Shown piece by piece: positions 1 through 11,813 of a DNA stretch of 64,000 nucleotides. Both the position numbers and the translations under genes were made by a program. The DNA comes from Hygrocybe punicea (taxonomy: Eukaryota; Basidiomycota; Agaricomycetes; Agaricales; Hygrophoraceae), in assembly GCA_963556145.1 (NCBI GenBank), contig OY744472.1:1240001-1304000 (forward strand). Reading direction: 5' to 3'. Within the stretch, counting starts at the first letter, position 1; each line of letters starts with the position of its first letter. Under the pieces are notes generated by a model, which saw nothing but the letters and a program-made list of their open reading frames with translations, was not told the DNA's origin and searched no databases.

Positions 1-472
1 AAACAGACGGAGCGCGTCAATTGACGCGTCCCCGTTGTTCGCGAGGTAGTTAGCATGCGTGGACGCCCATGGAAAGTCCCCAGCCCCATCCAACCTCGCG
101 AAAACGGTCCCACCTCGCGAAAACGCCCTGGCCGCGTCAATAGACGTGCGGACGCATGGAAAGTGCCCGGCCCCATCCAACCTCGCGAAAACAGACGGAG
201 CACGTCAATTGACGTGCTCCCATTGTTCGCAAGGTAGTTAACACGTGGGGACGCCCATGGAAAGTCCCTGGCCCCAACCCAACCTCGCGAAAACAGACGG
301 AGCGCGTCAATTGACGCGTCCCCATTGTTCGCGAGGTAGTTAGGATGGAACACGGCGGGTACCCGCAGATAACGGGTATGGGTTGTACCCGTCATTGGAG
401 CAGGTACGGTTTCCGCGGGTACGGGTGCAGTGTCGGGAATTCTGACCCGCGGTATACCCATGCCGTGCCTTA
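1..472. mobile_element. Right part of a hAT-like non-autonomous element
   Basis: Only the right end is inside the window. It ends at 472 in a motif whose reverse complement begins TAAGGCACGGCATGGG, resembling the ends of the better-defined elements at 11814-12652 and 54420-55775. The interior has repeats of a module containing the palindrome GTCAATTGAC (about 16, 204 and 306) and inverted CTCGCGAA/TTCGCGAG blocks, then the CGGGTACCCG-rich subterminal stretch typical of this group. No protein is supported; the short open frames are repeat artefacts. The target duplication cannot be tested because the left end is missing. Confidence 0.6.
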
Positions 473-479
473 GCGAGTG

Positions 480-720
480 TGAGGAGAGATGGCGACGACG
501 ACGAGGGAGATGGGAGATGGCGTGGGTGTGGACGAGGGAGATGATGGGGAGGGTGGAGGTGTGGGCGACGGCTTGGCAGGAAATCGAGGGTGGGAAATGG
601 CGGCGAGGGCGAGGGAGATGGCGTGGGGTGTGGGAGATCGTCATACTTGGGCAGGGGAGATGCCGGGGATGGGATGAACGGGAGCAGGAGAGATGGCGAG
701 ATGGCGTCACGGTGGGTGTG
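480..720. repeat. G-rich low-complexity tract (GGGAGATGGCG-like units)
   Basis: Imperfect repeats of GGGAGATGGCG and related GAGGGAGATG units. The long open frames here follow from the repeat and G-rich composition; I do not call a gene. It is followed by homopolymer runs (A9 near 727, T13 near 883). Confidence 0.6.
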
Positions 721-1389
721 AGGTCGAAAAAAAAATTTAATTGGTTTTGTCGACGTCGGAGCTGGGTTCAGGTCATGATTGGGAGGTGGGCGACGGGTGG
801 GCGATGGGTGGACGATGGGTGGGCGATTGCGCGGGCAATAGCTTTAGTTCTGATTGAAATTTGGAATGTTGATAACCGCCGATTTTTTTTTTTTTGATAA
901 CTATTAAATCCATTATTTTAGTCACACTGAAAGTTTAAATTTTGGCCTGCCTTTGGATGATACCTAAATTTAGACTAGCAAATTTGAGTAAACTTGTAGC
1001 GAAATTCTGTTTTCCTTCCACAATTTAGAACAGGTCATCATTTTAATTGTAAAACTAGTCTAAAGATGAAACTAGATAAATACTTTAGATGTACATTTAT
1101 TTGTGACTTAAATTCAATATTTAGGCTAGGCCTAAATGTAAATCTAAAAATTATATTTTTCCGCTCACTTTAGAAACCACTTTAGACCCCAACTAAATGT
1201 TGGAACTCCTGAGGTGTCTGTGCTATGTCAGCAAACTTGTGCAATTCAAACTATGACATGTATGTGAAGTTGGTGAACATCGTGATATCAATAACTATGT
1301 AAAATGAACTGGATGTGAGGTAAATTACACAGTAACTATTACTAATGATAAAGTAGTGAAGTAGTTATATATATGCCAACATGAACACA
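721..1389. other. AT-rich gene-free stretch
   Basis: AT-rich sequence with T and A runs. I see no conserved reading frame, transposon terminus or RNA gene here. Confidence 0.5.
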
Positions 1390-2147
1390 GTTCAGACTGT
1401 CCATGGGTCAGCCCAGGCTGCCCCTCAGCTGATTCTACTGGCCCTGACCCTGGCCCTTGAGGTCCGGTCCACCTTCAGCTGTCCCTGGCCCTGGGTCATA
1501 AGGGTCAGATCAGGGCAAGGTCAGGTCAGAGTTGGCCCAGGGTCAGCCCTGGCCCTCTATCTCAAAATTTTGTACATGCTCATAAATCTGTCTCTATGCG
1601 CTCTCCAATAACGGTATTTTAATCTACATTGTCATTATTAACATCAAAATCTCCAATATATTTCTTCATAATTTATCCTTCCACATCAAGCCTTTTATCT
1701 GCATACCCAACTTGTAGCTTTGGCAGTCTGCTAAATTCGAATTTCTTCATTTTGAATTATCAAGGATCATCAGTGCATGTGCTCAACTATACAGGTTCAA
1801 GTTGTAGGTATAGCTAGATAGTTATGAGCCATTTTTGGTAGCCTTTGATACTGTGGAGTTATGAACCTGTGGGAGACCCCAAGGCTAAAAGGATCTCCAA
1901 CTATGGGAACTAACTATATAAGCTTGGTGGTTTAGGAAATGCTAAAGCATCCATGGTTAGAATAAGCTAAACCACATACTTGTACCCCTAATATCCAAGA
2001 GGGCTGGGCCGGCTGTTTACTGACTTAGCCCTTTGCCCTTGAATGGAGGGCAGGGCCAGCTAATCACTGGCCCAGCCCTGGCCCTTTAGGGCCAGGCCAA
2101 GGTTGACCTTGGGCCAGAGAGTCATGGCCCTGCCCATGGACAGTCTA
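1390..2147. mobile_element. hAT-like MITE with GGCCCTGACC-rich ends
   Basis: Imperfect terminal inverted repeats (left contains AGACTGTCCATGGG, right ends CCCATGGACAGTCTA) are flanked by a near-perfect 8-bp duplication, TGAACACA at 1382-1389 and TGAACACT at 2148-2155. An 8-bp duplication is characteristic of hAT elements. Subterminal regions on both sides are rich in CTGGCCC/GGGCCAG motifs. No coding sequence is visible. The left boundary could shift by up to four bases. Confidence 0.6.
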
Positions 2148-2390
2148 TGAACACTGCAAACTTGATATGAGAGATGCCAATTTGGGATCTGATATTGGGT
2201 TATGAAAAATTGGAAGGAACAGGATATAATCAATTATTAAATGTATATCATTGTAGTGTGGTTCAGAATGGTATCTGAATAGCATCAGTATGTAATAATA
2301 CAAGAAATATCAATAACTTTGCAACTATTTATTATCATAGCAGGGTAATAATTCCATATGATTTGTATATACTTATGCTCCATTGCTAAA

Positions 2391-2438
2391 AATGGACGAG
2401 TAACCTGCCATGCAAAGCAATGGCCCACACCCCACTAG
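2391..2438 (+). mobile_element. Helitron 3' terminus (second copy)
   Basis: Almost identical to the 3' end of the autonomous Helitron at 51595-51639: a hairpin GCCATGCAAAGCAATGGC (2407-2424), a short CCACACCCC-type spacer and terminal CTAG followed by T. This marks the end of a non-autonomous or truncated Helitron lying to its left. The left end was not found, so element length is unknown. The region 2156-2390 between it and the preceding MITE is AT-rich and has no gene. Confidence 0.75.
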
Positions 2439-3535
2439 TCCTTTCTTTTATAATTAGAGCATTAACTAATGTATCTATAGAGCCCTCATCTATAGGTAAT
2501 GAATATACCTTAGTGGCTTTTCTTTCTCTCACTGAGAGCCCTCGTCTATAGCATTACTTCTACAGTTCTATGTTTAGCAATGGACATATGAACTACCTAT
2601 TGAGAACATTCACCAATATGTTCCTCAACACATTTCAATCACCTTCCAGCAACAACAATAAAAAAATTGTAGTACCCCTTCAAAACACTTATAGTGGTGC
2701 TTCACTGCTTCAAAATATTTAGAATAGTACTCAAAAATATTAGACAAACAGGATCTTTACATATACAATAAGCACATTCAGAAAATATTCACTCCTAAGT
2801 TACCAACTACTTGTTTATTGCAATATCAATTCCATAGTCATCTTCTTCATCTGCATTTGCATCTCCCTCCACCTTTCACTCCACCTTCACCATTCATCAC
2901 CATTCATCACCATCTCCACCTTCATTTGCTTAAGTCACTTTGTTTGGCTTCCTGCAAACATAACACCTTGTAAGCTCTGAGGCAAACATGTAAGGGGGTT
3001 TGTAACTACTTTGACTTCATAAGTTCATTTCCTGTGACACTAGCAACTGGCAAGCTTCAGGCTGCACACCTTCAAAATCCAACAACTGTAAGGGCAACCT
3101 AGGTCAAGGCTATCACTTGAACTAATGGGTGACTCAAAGTAAATATATATAGACATACAATACCCAATGGTACAGACCTAATGGGGGATCCAAAGAAAAA
3201 AGGCTAAGGAACTCCAGTAGGGTGGTGGAAAATATAATGGCCACTTTGATGTAACTATACAGGACCAAATAATAAGGTGGAATAGTGGGTAATGTGTGTG
3301 CATGTATGTATATATAAATAACAATAACAATGTGTATATGAAAGACATGGAGAAGAATGAAGAACGAACTGTGATACAAAACAAGGATGGAAGACAGGAA
3401 CCAGAACAGGTTCCAAAGTTGTGGTTCCAAAGTTGGAACTGGAACACGTTCTCAGTGTGCTTGACTTGAGCAATCCTAAACTGGAGTCAGAATGGGGTGT
3501 CCCCTTACAACAACACTAGATGGTACCTGAGCGTC
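2439..3535. other. Gene-free stretch
   Basis: AT-rich, non-coding in appearance. Contains a short direct repeat of ACCATTCATC units around 2889-2915. Open frames near 3134-3473 are hydrophobic low-complexity translations without support. Confidence 0.5.
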
Positions 3536-3539
3536 GCTG

Positions 3540-3765
3540 CGGTATTAGTTATTTTATTTTATTTTATTTTATCATCAACTTATTGGTTATCATGTTTGTG
3601 ATTTTTAATTTAATTTAACTTATTTTATTGTAAATTTATTTCATGTTTGGGATTTTTATTTTATTTTATCTTATTTTATTGTAAATTTATTTCCTACAGG
3701 GTGAATTTATTTTATTTTATTTTATTTTATTTATTTTCCATTTATGTTCTGTTTTCCATCGAATT
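3540..3765. repeat. (ATTTT)n microsatellite-rich tract
   Basis: Clusters of TTTTA pentamers at about 3547-3570, 3658-3680 and 3707-3735. Simple repeat, possibly the tail of an old retroelement, but no coding part of one was found next to it. Confidence 0.75.
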
Positions 3766-3775
3766 TTGTCTGATG

Positions 3776-3960
3776 TTTGTGAGCGAAGCGAACAAACACC
3801 CATGGCAGCTACTGATAACAGTGTTACATGCTTTTTGTGCCACTGATGTTTGTTCGCTTCGCTCACAAACACCCATAGCACCCGTCCTGCAGTGTTACAT
3901 GCTTTTGTGCCACTGATGTTTGTTTGCTTCGCTCACAAACACCTGTAGCACCCCATTCTC
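3776..3960. repeat. Short tandem/inverted repeat with TTCGCTTCGCTCAC core
   Basis: A unit containing GTGTTACATGC, GTGCCACTGATGTTTGT and a TTCGCTTCGCTCACAAACACC-type core is present at about 3821-3874 and 3890-3945; the core also occurs inverted at 3776-3800 (GAGCGAAGCGAAC). Function unknown; it looks like a degenerate tandem repeat. The downstream stretch 3960-4260 is GC-richer with GCTCGGCTNTGCCT repeats and no gene. Confidence 0.6.
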
Positions 3961-4260
3961 CAGTGGCTGCATTGATCATTTCAATTTTATTAAATTTGGC
4001 TGTTGCTCCAGGCTGCTGTCTTGAATTTTATTTGAATTTTAATGCACTTGTTTACATTTATTTGCACATTTTGTACTTATCTGGGCTCGGCTTTGCCTCG
4101 CGGTTATAGAAGGGGACAGCGGTGGCTCGGCTGTGCCTTGTGTGGCTGTGCATGCGAGCATAAGCGAGGCAAGAGACCAAACGCGAGCAAAATGTGACCA
4201 TAACTGAAAGCCCCACGCCACTGACCCCCCATTGACCCCTTCCTTTTGGATGCCTGCCAT

Positions 4261-4665
4261 TCATGACCTTTGCACCTTGGCATCTCTCTTCATTCATTTT
4301 CCCAAACTGCATCCAGGAATAATAATAATAGAACTGGAGCAGAGAGTTGGTCAGAGTTCGTGGGACAAGGTCAGAAATGCATGGATGCAACAAGTTCAGT
4401 TTCAATAATCCCAATGTAACAATTTGTGAATACTGGGGTAATTCAGAAGGAAAACAGACAGGTTTAAATAAAAAGCAGGCAAGATAACTATCAATTTGTT
4501 TTAGCTTATGCTCATCAGAACACGAATATCTAAATCCAAACTAAATCTTGAGACAGTTCACTACTTAAAATCAAATGAAACTCAAAACTGTCTTAATCCT
4601 CCAACATGTGATAACAAATAAAATAAAAGGTGCTATCAACAAGTAATAACTACATTACTGTAATA
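4261..4665. other. Gene-free stretch
   Basis: No conserved frame, terminus or RNA gene recognised. Confidence 0.45.
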
Positions 4666-4667
4666 CA

Positions 4668-4915
4668 GAGGTAGAGGGGGAAAGGAGTGGAAAAGAGTGA
4701 AATGTGGAAGAGAGTGGTGGAGCCAACAGGGGGAAGGGGAGGGTGAATGGAAAGAAAGGAGGATGAGAGGGAGGGAGGGGGGAAAGAGGGGAAAATGGGG
4801 GGAAAGATGGAAAAAGGAAGGGAAATAAAGGGGGAAGATGGGGAGAAAGAGGGGGAGAAAGAGGGGAAAGAGAGGGGGAAAGAAAGGCAGGAAGGAGAAG
4901 GGGGGAGGGGGATAC
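4668..4915 (+). repeat. About 245-bp polypurine tract
   Basis: The plus strand is almost entirely A and G over nearly 250 bases, with only scattered pyrimidines. Long polypurine-polypyrimidine tracts can form triplex structures; here it may simply be expanded simple sequence. Long open frames across it (Pro/Ser/Phe-rich on the minus strand, Glu/Gly/Lys-rich on the plus strand) are compositional artefacts. Confidence 0.8.
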
Positions 4916-5250
4916 ACCGCTGCCATTGCTGGTGCTGCTGCCGTTGTCACTGTGCTGGTGCTGGTGCTGCCACCTCCAATGCTGGTGCTGGTGCTTGCAT
5001 TGTGCATTGTCATTGTTGTTATTGTTGTTGTTGTTGCCGCTGTTGCTGCGGCTGCGGCTGGTGTTGGTGTTGCTGGCCTTGGCGTTGTGGGGTTGCTGGT
5101 GGTGGTGGTGTTGCCGTGTGCTGCTGCTGCTATCATTGGCGTATCTGCCATTGCCGTTGCTACTGCTGCTGCTTCGGCTACTATTACCATTGTTGTTGTT
5201 GCTGCTGTGGCCAATGCTGCCATTACTGCTGCTGCAGGTGTGTGCTTGCA
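4916..5250. repeat. Interrupted CTG/TTG triplet repeat region
   Basis: Dense CTG, TTG, GTT and GCC triplets (GCTGGTGCTGCTGCC-like) with a strong 3-bp periodicity, so all frames on both strands stay open. This resembles the low-complexity interiors of the hAT-like elements in this window (for example 27720-27960). I do not call a protein. Confidence 0.7.
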
Positions 5251-5730
5251 TAGTTAGTAAGTAGAAGACAAGAAAATAAAACTAAAAACTTACCTTGGCA
5301 GTGTCCCTTGCTGCCGTCCCTGTTCCCACCATTGGCATTGTGTTGGTGGGGGGCGTTTGGATGGCATTGGGTGCGTGGCTCCTCAGCTTCATGTTGGTGG
5401 CCATAGTTAGAAAGGAAAGATATGAATAATTAAACACATACTTTAGCAGCGAGGGTGGGCGCACCACTCCTCGCTGCGTTATCATTCCCGGCTTTCGCAT
5501 TGGCATTAGCTTGGCGGTGGCATTTTCTTTGCATGGGCATGGGCATGGGTGTGGACATAGGTGTGGGCATGAGCATCGGCATAGGCATAGGCTTGGGCAT
5601 GGCTCACGTCGTTGGGTGAGTGCCGGGCATTTAGGACCATGGTTAGCAAAGAAAAGAACAAAGATGATGAACTTACGTTGGCAGTGAGGTGACTCCTCAC
5701 TGCGTCTTTGTTTGTTCCCAACCCCAGTTC
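5251..5730 (-). repeat. Three tandem intron-like modules (minus strand)
   Basis: Read on the minus strand, three modules each have a short hairpin or GCTGC-rich exon-like piece, a donor-like GTAAGT or GTATGT (near 5292, 5443 and 5676), 40-60 AT-rich bases and a branch-like TACTAAC, TCTAAC or GCTAAC. They are spaced about 150-230 bp apart. A hexamer array of GGGCAT/GGGTGT lies between two of them (about 5528-5605). This could be an exon-intron array of a decayed low-complexity gene or part of a non-autonomous element; splicing was not tested. Confidence 0.4.
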
Positions 5731-5999
5731 CTGCATTGGCGTTGGTTTGGCAGTGGCGGTGTCCGTTGGTCGTTGGGCATTTGGGGCGTTCCATGTGGAT
5801 TTTGGAGAGGTGATGGGTTTGTTGATGGTCATGTGATGCCTTTGTTGACACGTTTCCATAAATGGTCCATGCACCAAACACACGTATATAAATGGGAAAA
5901 ACTCATGTATATATTTTGGGGCATCCTGCCTCATTCATAGTAGTTAATAGTATTAATAAATACATATTATTACATGAATAAATACAGAAGTTCAGTCAA

Positions 6000-6215
6000 A
6001 GTCCTGTCAGAGTCCAGTTGGACTCAGACTGGACTCCAAGAGTTCTGTTGGCCCAGAGTTCTGCTGGACTCCTGTGGATTCCTTAGGATTAAAGTCCTGC
6101 TGGACTCCTGGGAATCCTGTGATTTCCAGGTGGACTCCTACAGGACTCCAGTCCAATGTTTTGGTGAGATTACTGCATATTTTGGTAGTCCAGAGTCCAG
6201 TGGACTTCACCAGGA
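6000..6215. repeat. Cluster of GGACTCC/GGAGTCC repeats
   Basis: At least ten copies of CTGGACTCC-like or GGACTCC motifs, direct and inverted, within about 215 bp. It resembles subterminal repeats of a small DNA transposon, but I could not define inverted ends or a target duplication. Confidence 0.5.
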
Positions 6216-7985
6216 TGGGTGGCTTAGTGTAAAGTGCTCGATATTTGGTAGCTATGGTCTATAGCTACCACATCCCAGTTAGTGGGAGAGCTGGTTGTGC
6301 ACCAAAGAATCAGGACTGGGATCAGCTTTTTCTGACCAGCTGAGTTTAGGCAACACTACCTGGAAGGGTGCTGGACCAGCAACCAGTACTTGATTATCAT
6401 CCACCCACTCAACAACTCCAACATATGGTACAACACAAGAAACAGAAATCCATGTTGGCAGTAAGCCAGGCTGATCAGACAAGACCCTTATATCATTTCA
6501 TACTCAATTGACATTCTTCATGGTAATAGAAACAATCTTCATCTTTCTAAAAAATGGTAAATAAATAAAAATTAATTAACTTACCTTTTTTAGGATGAGA
6601 GGTAAAGGTAAGTATCATGAAATCCACTATGATTCATGTACTTGATACTTCTGAAAGAAGAGAAAGTATCCATGAGATAATTGAACTGATGGACCCCTAG
6701 TAAAGACAGTTACATTATCTCAACACTAATACATCGACACTGTTCTTAATTAAAAAACACAATTTGTACTTTGACAAGCCTTGTGATATCCCAATTAAGA
6801 CTCAGATACACCAGAATTCTTCTATGTCTGCTCCGGACCGAATATCTTGATGATGAGCACTAGTGTAAGCCTATTGTTTACTCTCAATTTCTTTTTTCTT
6901 CCAATTGTGTGGTAAGGTCCTCACCAAACAAGGCCACCATCACATCTGAACACCTCTCAAACACCTCTCAAATACCTGTGCTAGGGCATTGCCAGCAAAA
7001 TCCAGCACAAACAAAATGAAGTCATTATTGCATTTGGCCCAGAAAGCATAGCACTGTTTGTACAACATACTTATCTGGGGCATTGACTAAGATTTTCAAC
7101 ATTGCCACACTTTCAATATCATGACTATATTGTCCAAGTTGGTTTGTCAACTGCATGCCTGGGCAATGTCACCACTACTAATAATTCCTATGCTTCTGAC
7201 AGATTTTCAATCCTCCATCCAGTGACTCGTTGATCATCAATGGTTAGTCTCCTCTCCAACCAAACATTCATTCAGCCCTACCATTGCCAGCCCCAACAAA
7301 CTCATTCCCACAATTGTTGCTAAAGTGCAGTTCAGGTATGTTTCGAAGAAGACCTCTCATAGACAAAAGATTCTTACATGCATACAGCAGTAATGGACTA
7401 ATACAACACCAAACCTAAACCTTGAAAACTGCAACTCCCACAGCCATTGTCACTGATCCTCTGTACCATATGATTTCTTCTTCCCAATGAACATGTACAA
7501 GTACCATGATGTGACAGTGATGCAGATGAACAAGCAGGATTTGGGAAAGGTGCTGTATCAGAAGGTAAGTGTCCTGGCACACTCAGGTTGATGCTAACAA
7601 TTGATTGGATGTGGATTGTAAGCATGTTTGTGCTTGAAATGCACACCAACTGAAGCTAGCATCATATCCTTCCCGACACTGACATTGATGCCCATTCTCT
7701 AGCCTTGTCACTGGGCCTTGCATTCATTCTGTCCTTTACCTATCATCGAATGAACAGAGTACATGCTATGGACATTGTTCATTGGCAGCAGGCCTGCAGA
7801 AAAAGGACATAAGGCTACAACACTGAGAAAAATAAATATTTGTTTCCTCTGCTATTGCATGTACTCCATGTCCTAGTATCTTGTATTTTTGGAAGTTACA
7901 GCTATTTGCAGAACTTAGGGTAGAAATGCTTGTTTTTTGTTTTGGAAAATTTCTAAAAACCACCATATCTTATTCAAAACATGTT
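6216..7985. other. Mostly non-coding stretch with possible gene scraps
   Basis: No feature can be defended. A 67-residue minus-strand frame at 6279-6482 has ordinary amino-acid composition and could be an exon scrap, but there is no recognisable domain. The rest shows no transposon ends or RNA genes. Confidence 0.35.
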
Positions 7986-8764
7986 TACAGCTGTTTGCAG
8001 CAAGCTTGACACTAACTCAAATTTTTTGAAGTTTAGAAAAATAGAAGTAATTCAGCTATATCTCATGAAGTACTGCATGGATTGAGATGGTTATAGAGGA
8101 AAATTTGTACTATTTCTAAAGGGCTATCTACTCCTGTAATTATATTGGGACAATGTTTAGTGTATGATGAGTTGTGGATGAAATAGAAGGTAAACCAGTA
8201 TTTTTTGACATCCAAAATGATATTGTCAAATTATGGCATCAAATGAGCCCCTACGAACAAGATTGTAGGAAGGAAATTGTTCAGTTTTTTAAGGGCTAGA
8301 AGTACGTATACCGTGATTTGCTTTATTTTTGTCCTTTGAGCCAAATATTACATCTATACTATGTTTGTCTGCATAAGGCTTGAAACCCTACAAGAATCAC
8401 GATGATAGGCTCAAATGACAAAGATGAAGAAAAATACGGTATATGAACTTCTAGCCCTCACAAAACTGAACAATTTCCTCCCTACAATCTTGTTCATAGG
8501 AGCTCATTTAATGCCATAATTTGACAATATCATTTTGGATGTCAAAAAATACTGGTTTACCTTCCATTTCATCCACAACTCACCATACACTAAACATTGT
8601 CCCAATATAATTACAGGAGTAGATAGCCCTTTAGAAATAGTACAAATTTTCCTCTATAACCATCTCAATCCATGTAGTACTTCATGAGATATAGCTGAAT
8701 TACTTCTATTTTTCTAAACTTCAAAAAATTTGAGTTAGTGTCAAGCTTGCTGCAAACAGCTGCA
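7986..8764. mobile_element. Fold-back element, family FB copy 1
   Basis: Nearly the whole element is an inverted repeat: arms of about 340-370 bp around a short loop. The left end reads TACAGCTGTTTGCAGC and the right end GCTGCAAACAGCTGCA, so the expected flanking TA is intact on the left and mutated to CA on the right. It shares its interior with copies at 9197-9992, 32555-33091 and 38176-38993. TA flanks and CAG-starting ends suggest mobilisation by a Tc1/mariner-type transposase (inference). No protein is encoded. Confidence 0.85.
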
Positions 8765-9123
8765 ATTCACTTGTGAATCCTGCCTAACTCCTCATATTAG
8801 AGGGAGGATATAGGTCTCTGCCTCCCTCTAACATGAGGGGTTAGGCAGGGGTGCAGGCCTCTTGCTATATTCAGGTAGATATATTTTTGACTTAAACATA
8901 TTTTGAGTGGAGGAGACTATCGGTCTTTCTTTCCCTCTAACTAGAGGGTTGGGCAGGTTTCAGGCCTCCTTGTATATTGAGGTAGACTTAGATATATACA
9001 TTCTTTCTAACTAGAGGCTTAGACAGGTTTCAGGCCTCCTTGTATATTGAGGTAGACTTAGATATATACTTTCTCTCTAGCTAGAGGTTTGGGGCAGGTT
9101 TTCAGATCTTCCACCTACCATCT
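8765..9123. repeat. Tandem repeat block, inverted copy at 52030-52310
   Basis: Four related units of about 65 bp, each with CTCTAACTAGAGG-like, CAGG(TTT)CAGGCCTCCTTG-like and TATTGAGGTAGACTTAG-like parts. A reverse-complement copy with one unit fewer lies at about 52030-52310, so this is a dispersed mobile or satellite-like sequence. No coding potential. Confidence 0.7.
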
Positions 9124-9196
9124 GCCTGGCTATAAAATAGTTTTATTGATCATCAATATTTTTCACTATTTCAGTAGACATGCAATTTACTTTCAT

Positions 9197-9992
9197 TACA
9201 GCGGTTTTCATAAACATGCGGAAAAGTTGAAAAAATATTTGAGGTGTAAAAATATTGGACTTGGTGAAAATTCTCTTGTATCTCATGGAATACTGCATGG
9301 ATTGAGATGGTTATAGAGGGAAAGTTGTACTATTTCTTAAGGGCTTTCTACTCCTGTAATTACATTTGGACCATATTTAGTGTATGGTCAGTTGTAGATG
9401 AAATAACAGGGAAACCAGGATTTTTTGAGACCCAAAATGATATTGTCAAATTATGGCATCAAATGAGCTCCTATGAAGAAGATTGTAGGGAGAAAATTGT
9501 TCATTTTTTCAAGGGCTAGAAGTACATATACCGTGTTTTTCTTGATTTTTGTGTTTTGAGCCAATATTACATCAGTACTATTTTTGATTGCATTGGGATT
9601 AGAATACTGCAAGAATTATAAATATTGGCTCAAAACACAAAAATCAAGAAAAACACGGTATATGTACTTCTAGCCCTTGAAAAAATGAACAATTTTCTCC
9701 CTACAATCTTCTTCATAGGAGCTCATTTGATGCCATAATTTGACAATATCATTTTGGGTCTCAAAAAATCCTGGTTTCCCTGTTATTTCATCTACAACTG
9801 ACCATACACTAAATATGGTCCAAATGTAATTACAGGAGTAGAAAGCCCTTAAGAAATAGTACAACTTTCCCTCTATAACCATCTCAATCCATGCAGTATT
9901 CCATGAGATACAAGAGAATTTTCACCAAGTCCAATATTTTTACACCTCAAATATTTTTTCAACTTTTCCGCATGTTTATGAAAACCGCTGTA
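9197..9992. mobile_element. Fold-back element, family FB copy 2
   Basis: TA-flanked element whose two arms (about 9197-9567 and 9621-9992) are identical wherever I compared them; the same 70-codon frame is read on the plus strand at 9307-9519 and on the minus strand at 9670-9882. That frame is a by-product of the palindrome, not a gene. The ends read TACAGCGGTTTTCATAAAC and its complement. The arm identity means a very recent origin, gene conversion or an assembly artefact. Confidence 0.85.
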
Positions 9993-11813
9993 ACACAGAC
10001 CTGGACATTTTAACTTTTAGAATTCTACCATATGTTTACTCAATCTGAAGCTATTGTAAGTACATGGTATAAATCAAGGCGCAAGCCCTGTAACTCATCC
10101 TCAGCATCCTCTTCATCTTCTAAATTCACCCACTTCTGCTCTCTGTCTGCATGCTCTCTCATATCTCCAACACAACTATCACCACTCCCTATCTCTGGCT
10201 CACAGTTTGGAATGGGAAGGTCAACAACATCCATCATGTTGACAAGCACTGGCTGTTGCTCTATGCTCTCACCAGGCACAATGCTTCCTGTAAAACCTGG
10301 CAGGGCTGCAATGAGTTTGAATTGGTAGAGGTGATGGTCATTGAAGTGGCCTTTCTTCATCCGATAGATGCCAATCTGATGGGCCAGTGCAACATCCCAC
10401 TTTGCCACTGTCAACTCACTAGCACACAGAAACTTGTCCTCATTGACAATGTTGGTGACCACTTGAGGAATTTCAACATTGAGTCGAGCAATTTCTTCAT
10501 GGGCATGTTCCATTTTAAAGAACAGGTCCATAGCCAGTCAACTGGCAGGTGTGGCCCATGTCCGAGTTTGAATGTCATTACGTGAGTCACACAAGAGATC
10601 AAAGTTGGCAAGAAAGGCATACTCAATGATGTCCTGCCATTTCAGAGAACGACGTGGAGGAGACAACATCTCAGCTGCTTTGTTATATCAGTCAAGTGCT
10701 GAGCAAACAGCCTGAGAGCAAGCTTGCAATGCCTTGGCAATATGCTTGCATAGCTTGTACCCTATAATATTAGTGAGTCACTGCAACCCCTCAGTCATGT
10801 CATTGAATGACTTACCTGTTTGAGACATGTTCATCATTGTCAATTCAAACATTTGAGCCACAACCAGCCCCTCTAAGGCATCCAGGGACTTGCGATATTT
10901 TCGCTCCGCCACTCGCTTGGATGATCTCTGCCAATCAGGACTCCCTGGCTCCCACCGAAGCTCAATATTCAGAGTATTTTCCAGAAGATGAACAGCTGGG
11001 AGATTCTTATCTCTTAATTCCAATGCATGTTGTTGAGCTGTTTCAATACTCTGGGTTTTGTCTCAAGGGGCCTTCAATGCTGTGGCAGGGGTCAAGATGA
11101 TCCATGCATTCTGTGCAGCAGTTAGTGAGATCCTACATTAAATTCAGCAAGAGCCACACTCCAGGTCACAATATGTTCACTCGCTGTCCCTGAGATTGAC
11201 AAGCCTCTGGTAATAGTCCATCTCCAATGTCTTGACTTGGGGTTCTGACCTCAATGCTTTGAGGTACTCCTCCTCTTCAAGAAGCCATGTGTGAAATACT
11301 CAATGCCAAGGTCTGCCATAGCTTTGGCAAGTGATGCAGGTCCACTGCTCAGAATGTCAAGTGCATGTTTATAGTGATTGTACAGGAAGGAACCTGGAAA
11401 CAGGTGTGAGTTGGACAGAAAGGCAACATAGGGTGGAACAGCATACTAAGTGATGCATATGTCTCAAATGTGTCTGTATGCTTGAGATATGTCAAAATGC
11501 TTTGTCAAAAATGGAACACACTTGCATGGCAAACGCTGCCCACCAGCTCATTGGACTTTGAGAAGAATGGCTCGCAATTGTCCAATGCTGATAGCCCAAG
11601 CCCTTTTTGATATGTTGCCAGGTGAGATAGCTGACAGAGATGGTTGTGCACATGTCCATGGAAAGCCTCCACTAAAGATGTGTGGTTCAATTGCCAAGCG
11701 AGAGGTCCAAGGGGGCTGGTATCCAGGGTTTTGCGAAACCTGCATCCAACATCGTAACCTCCACCAAGGTCTACACCTAACATTTCCAAAAGCTCTGCCA
11801 TCCAGGCAAGGGG

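Noticed and set aside
430..897. 155-residue open frame
   Set aside because: Driven by GGGAGATGGCG repeats and ending in poly-Phe from a T run; no domain.
4636..5264. Several 110-200-residue frames on both strands
   Set aside because: All frames are open because of polypurine and triplet composition; residues are homopolymer-like.
5282..5934. Minus-strand frames of 142-199 residues
   Set aside because: Cross intron-like modules and a GGGCAT hexamer array (Pro/Cys/His-rich output); not a credible protein.
9307..9882. Identical 70-residue protein on both strands
   Set aside because: Consequence of the perfect palindrome of fold-back copy 2.
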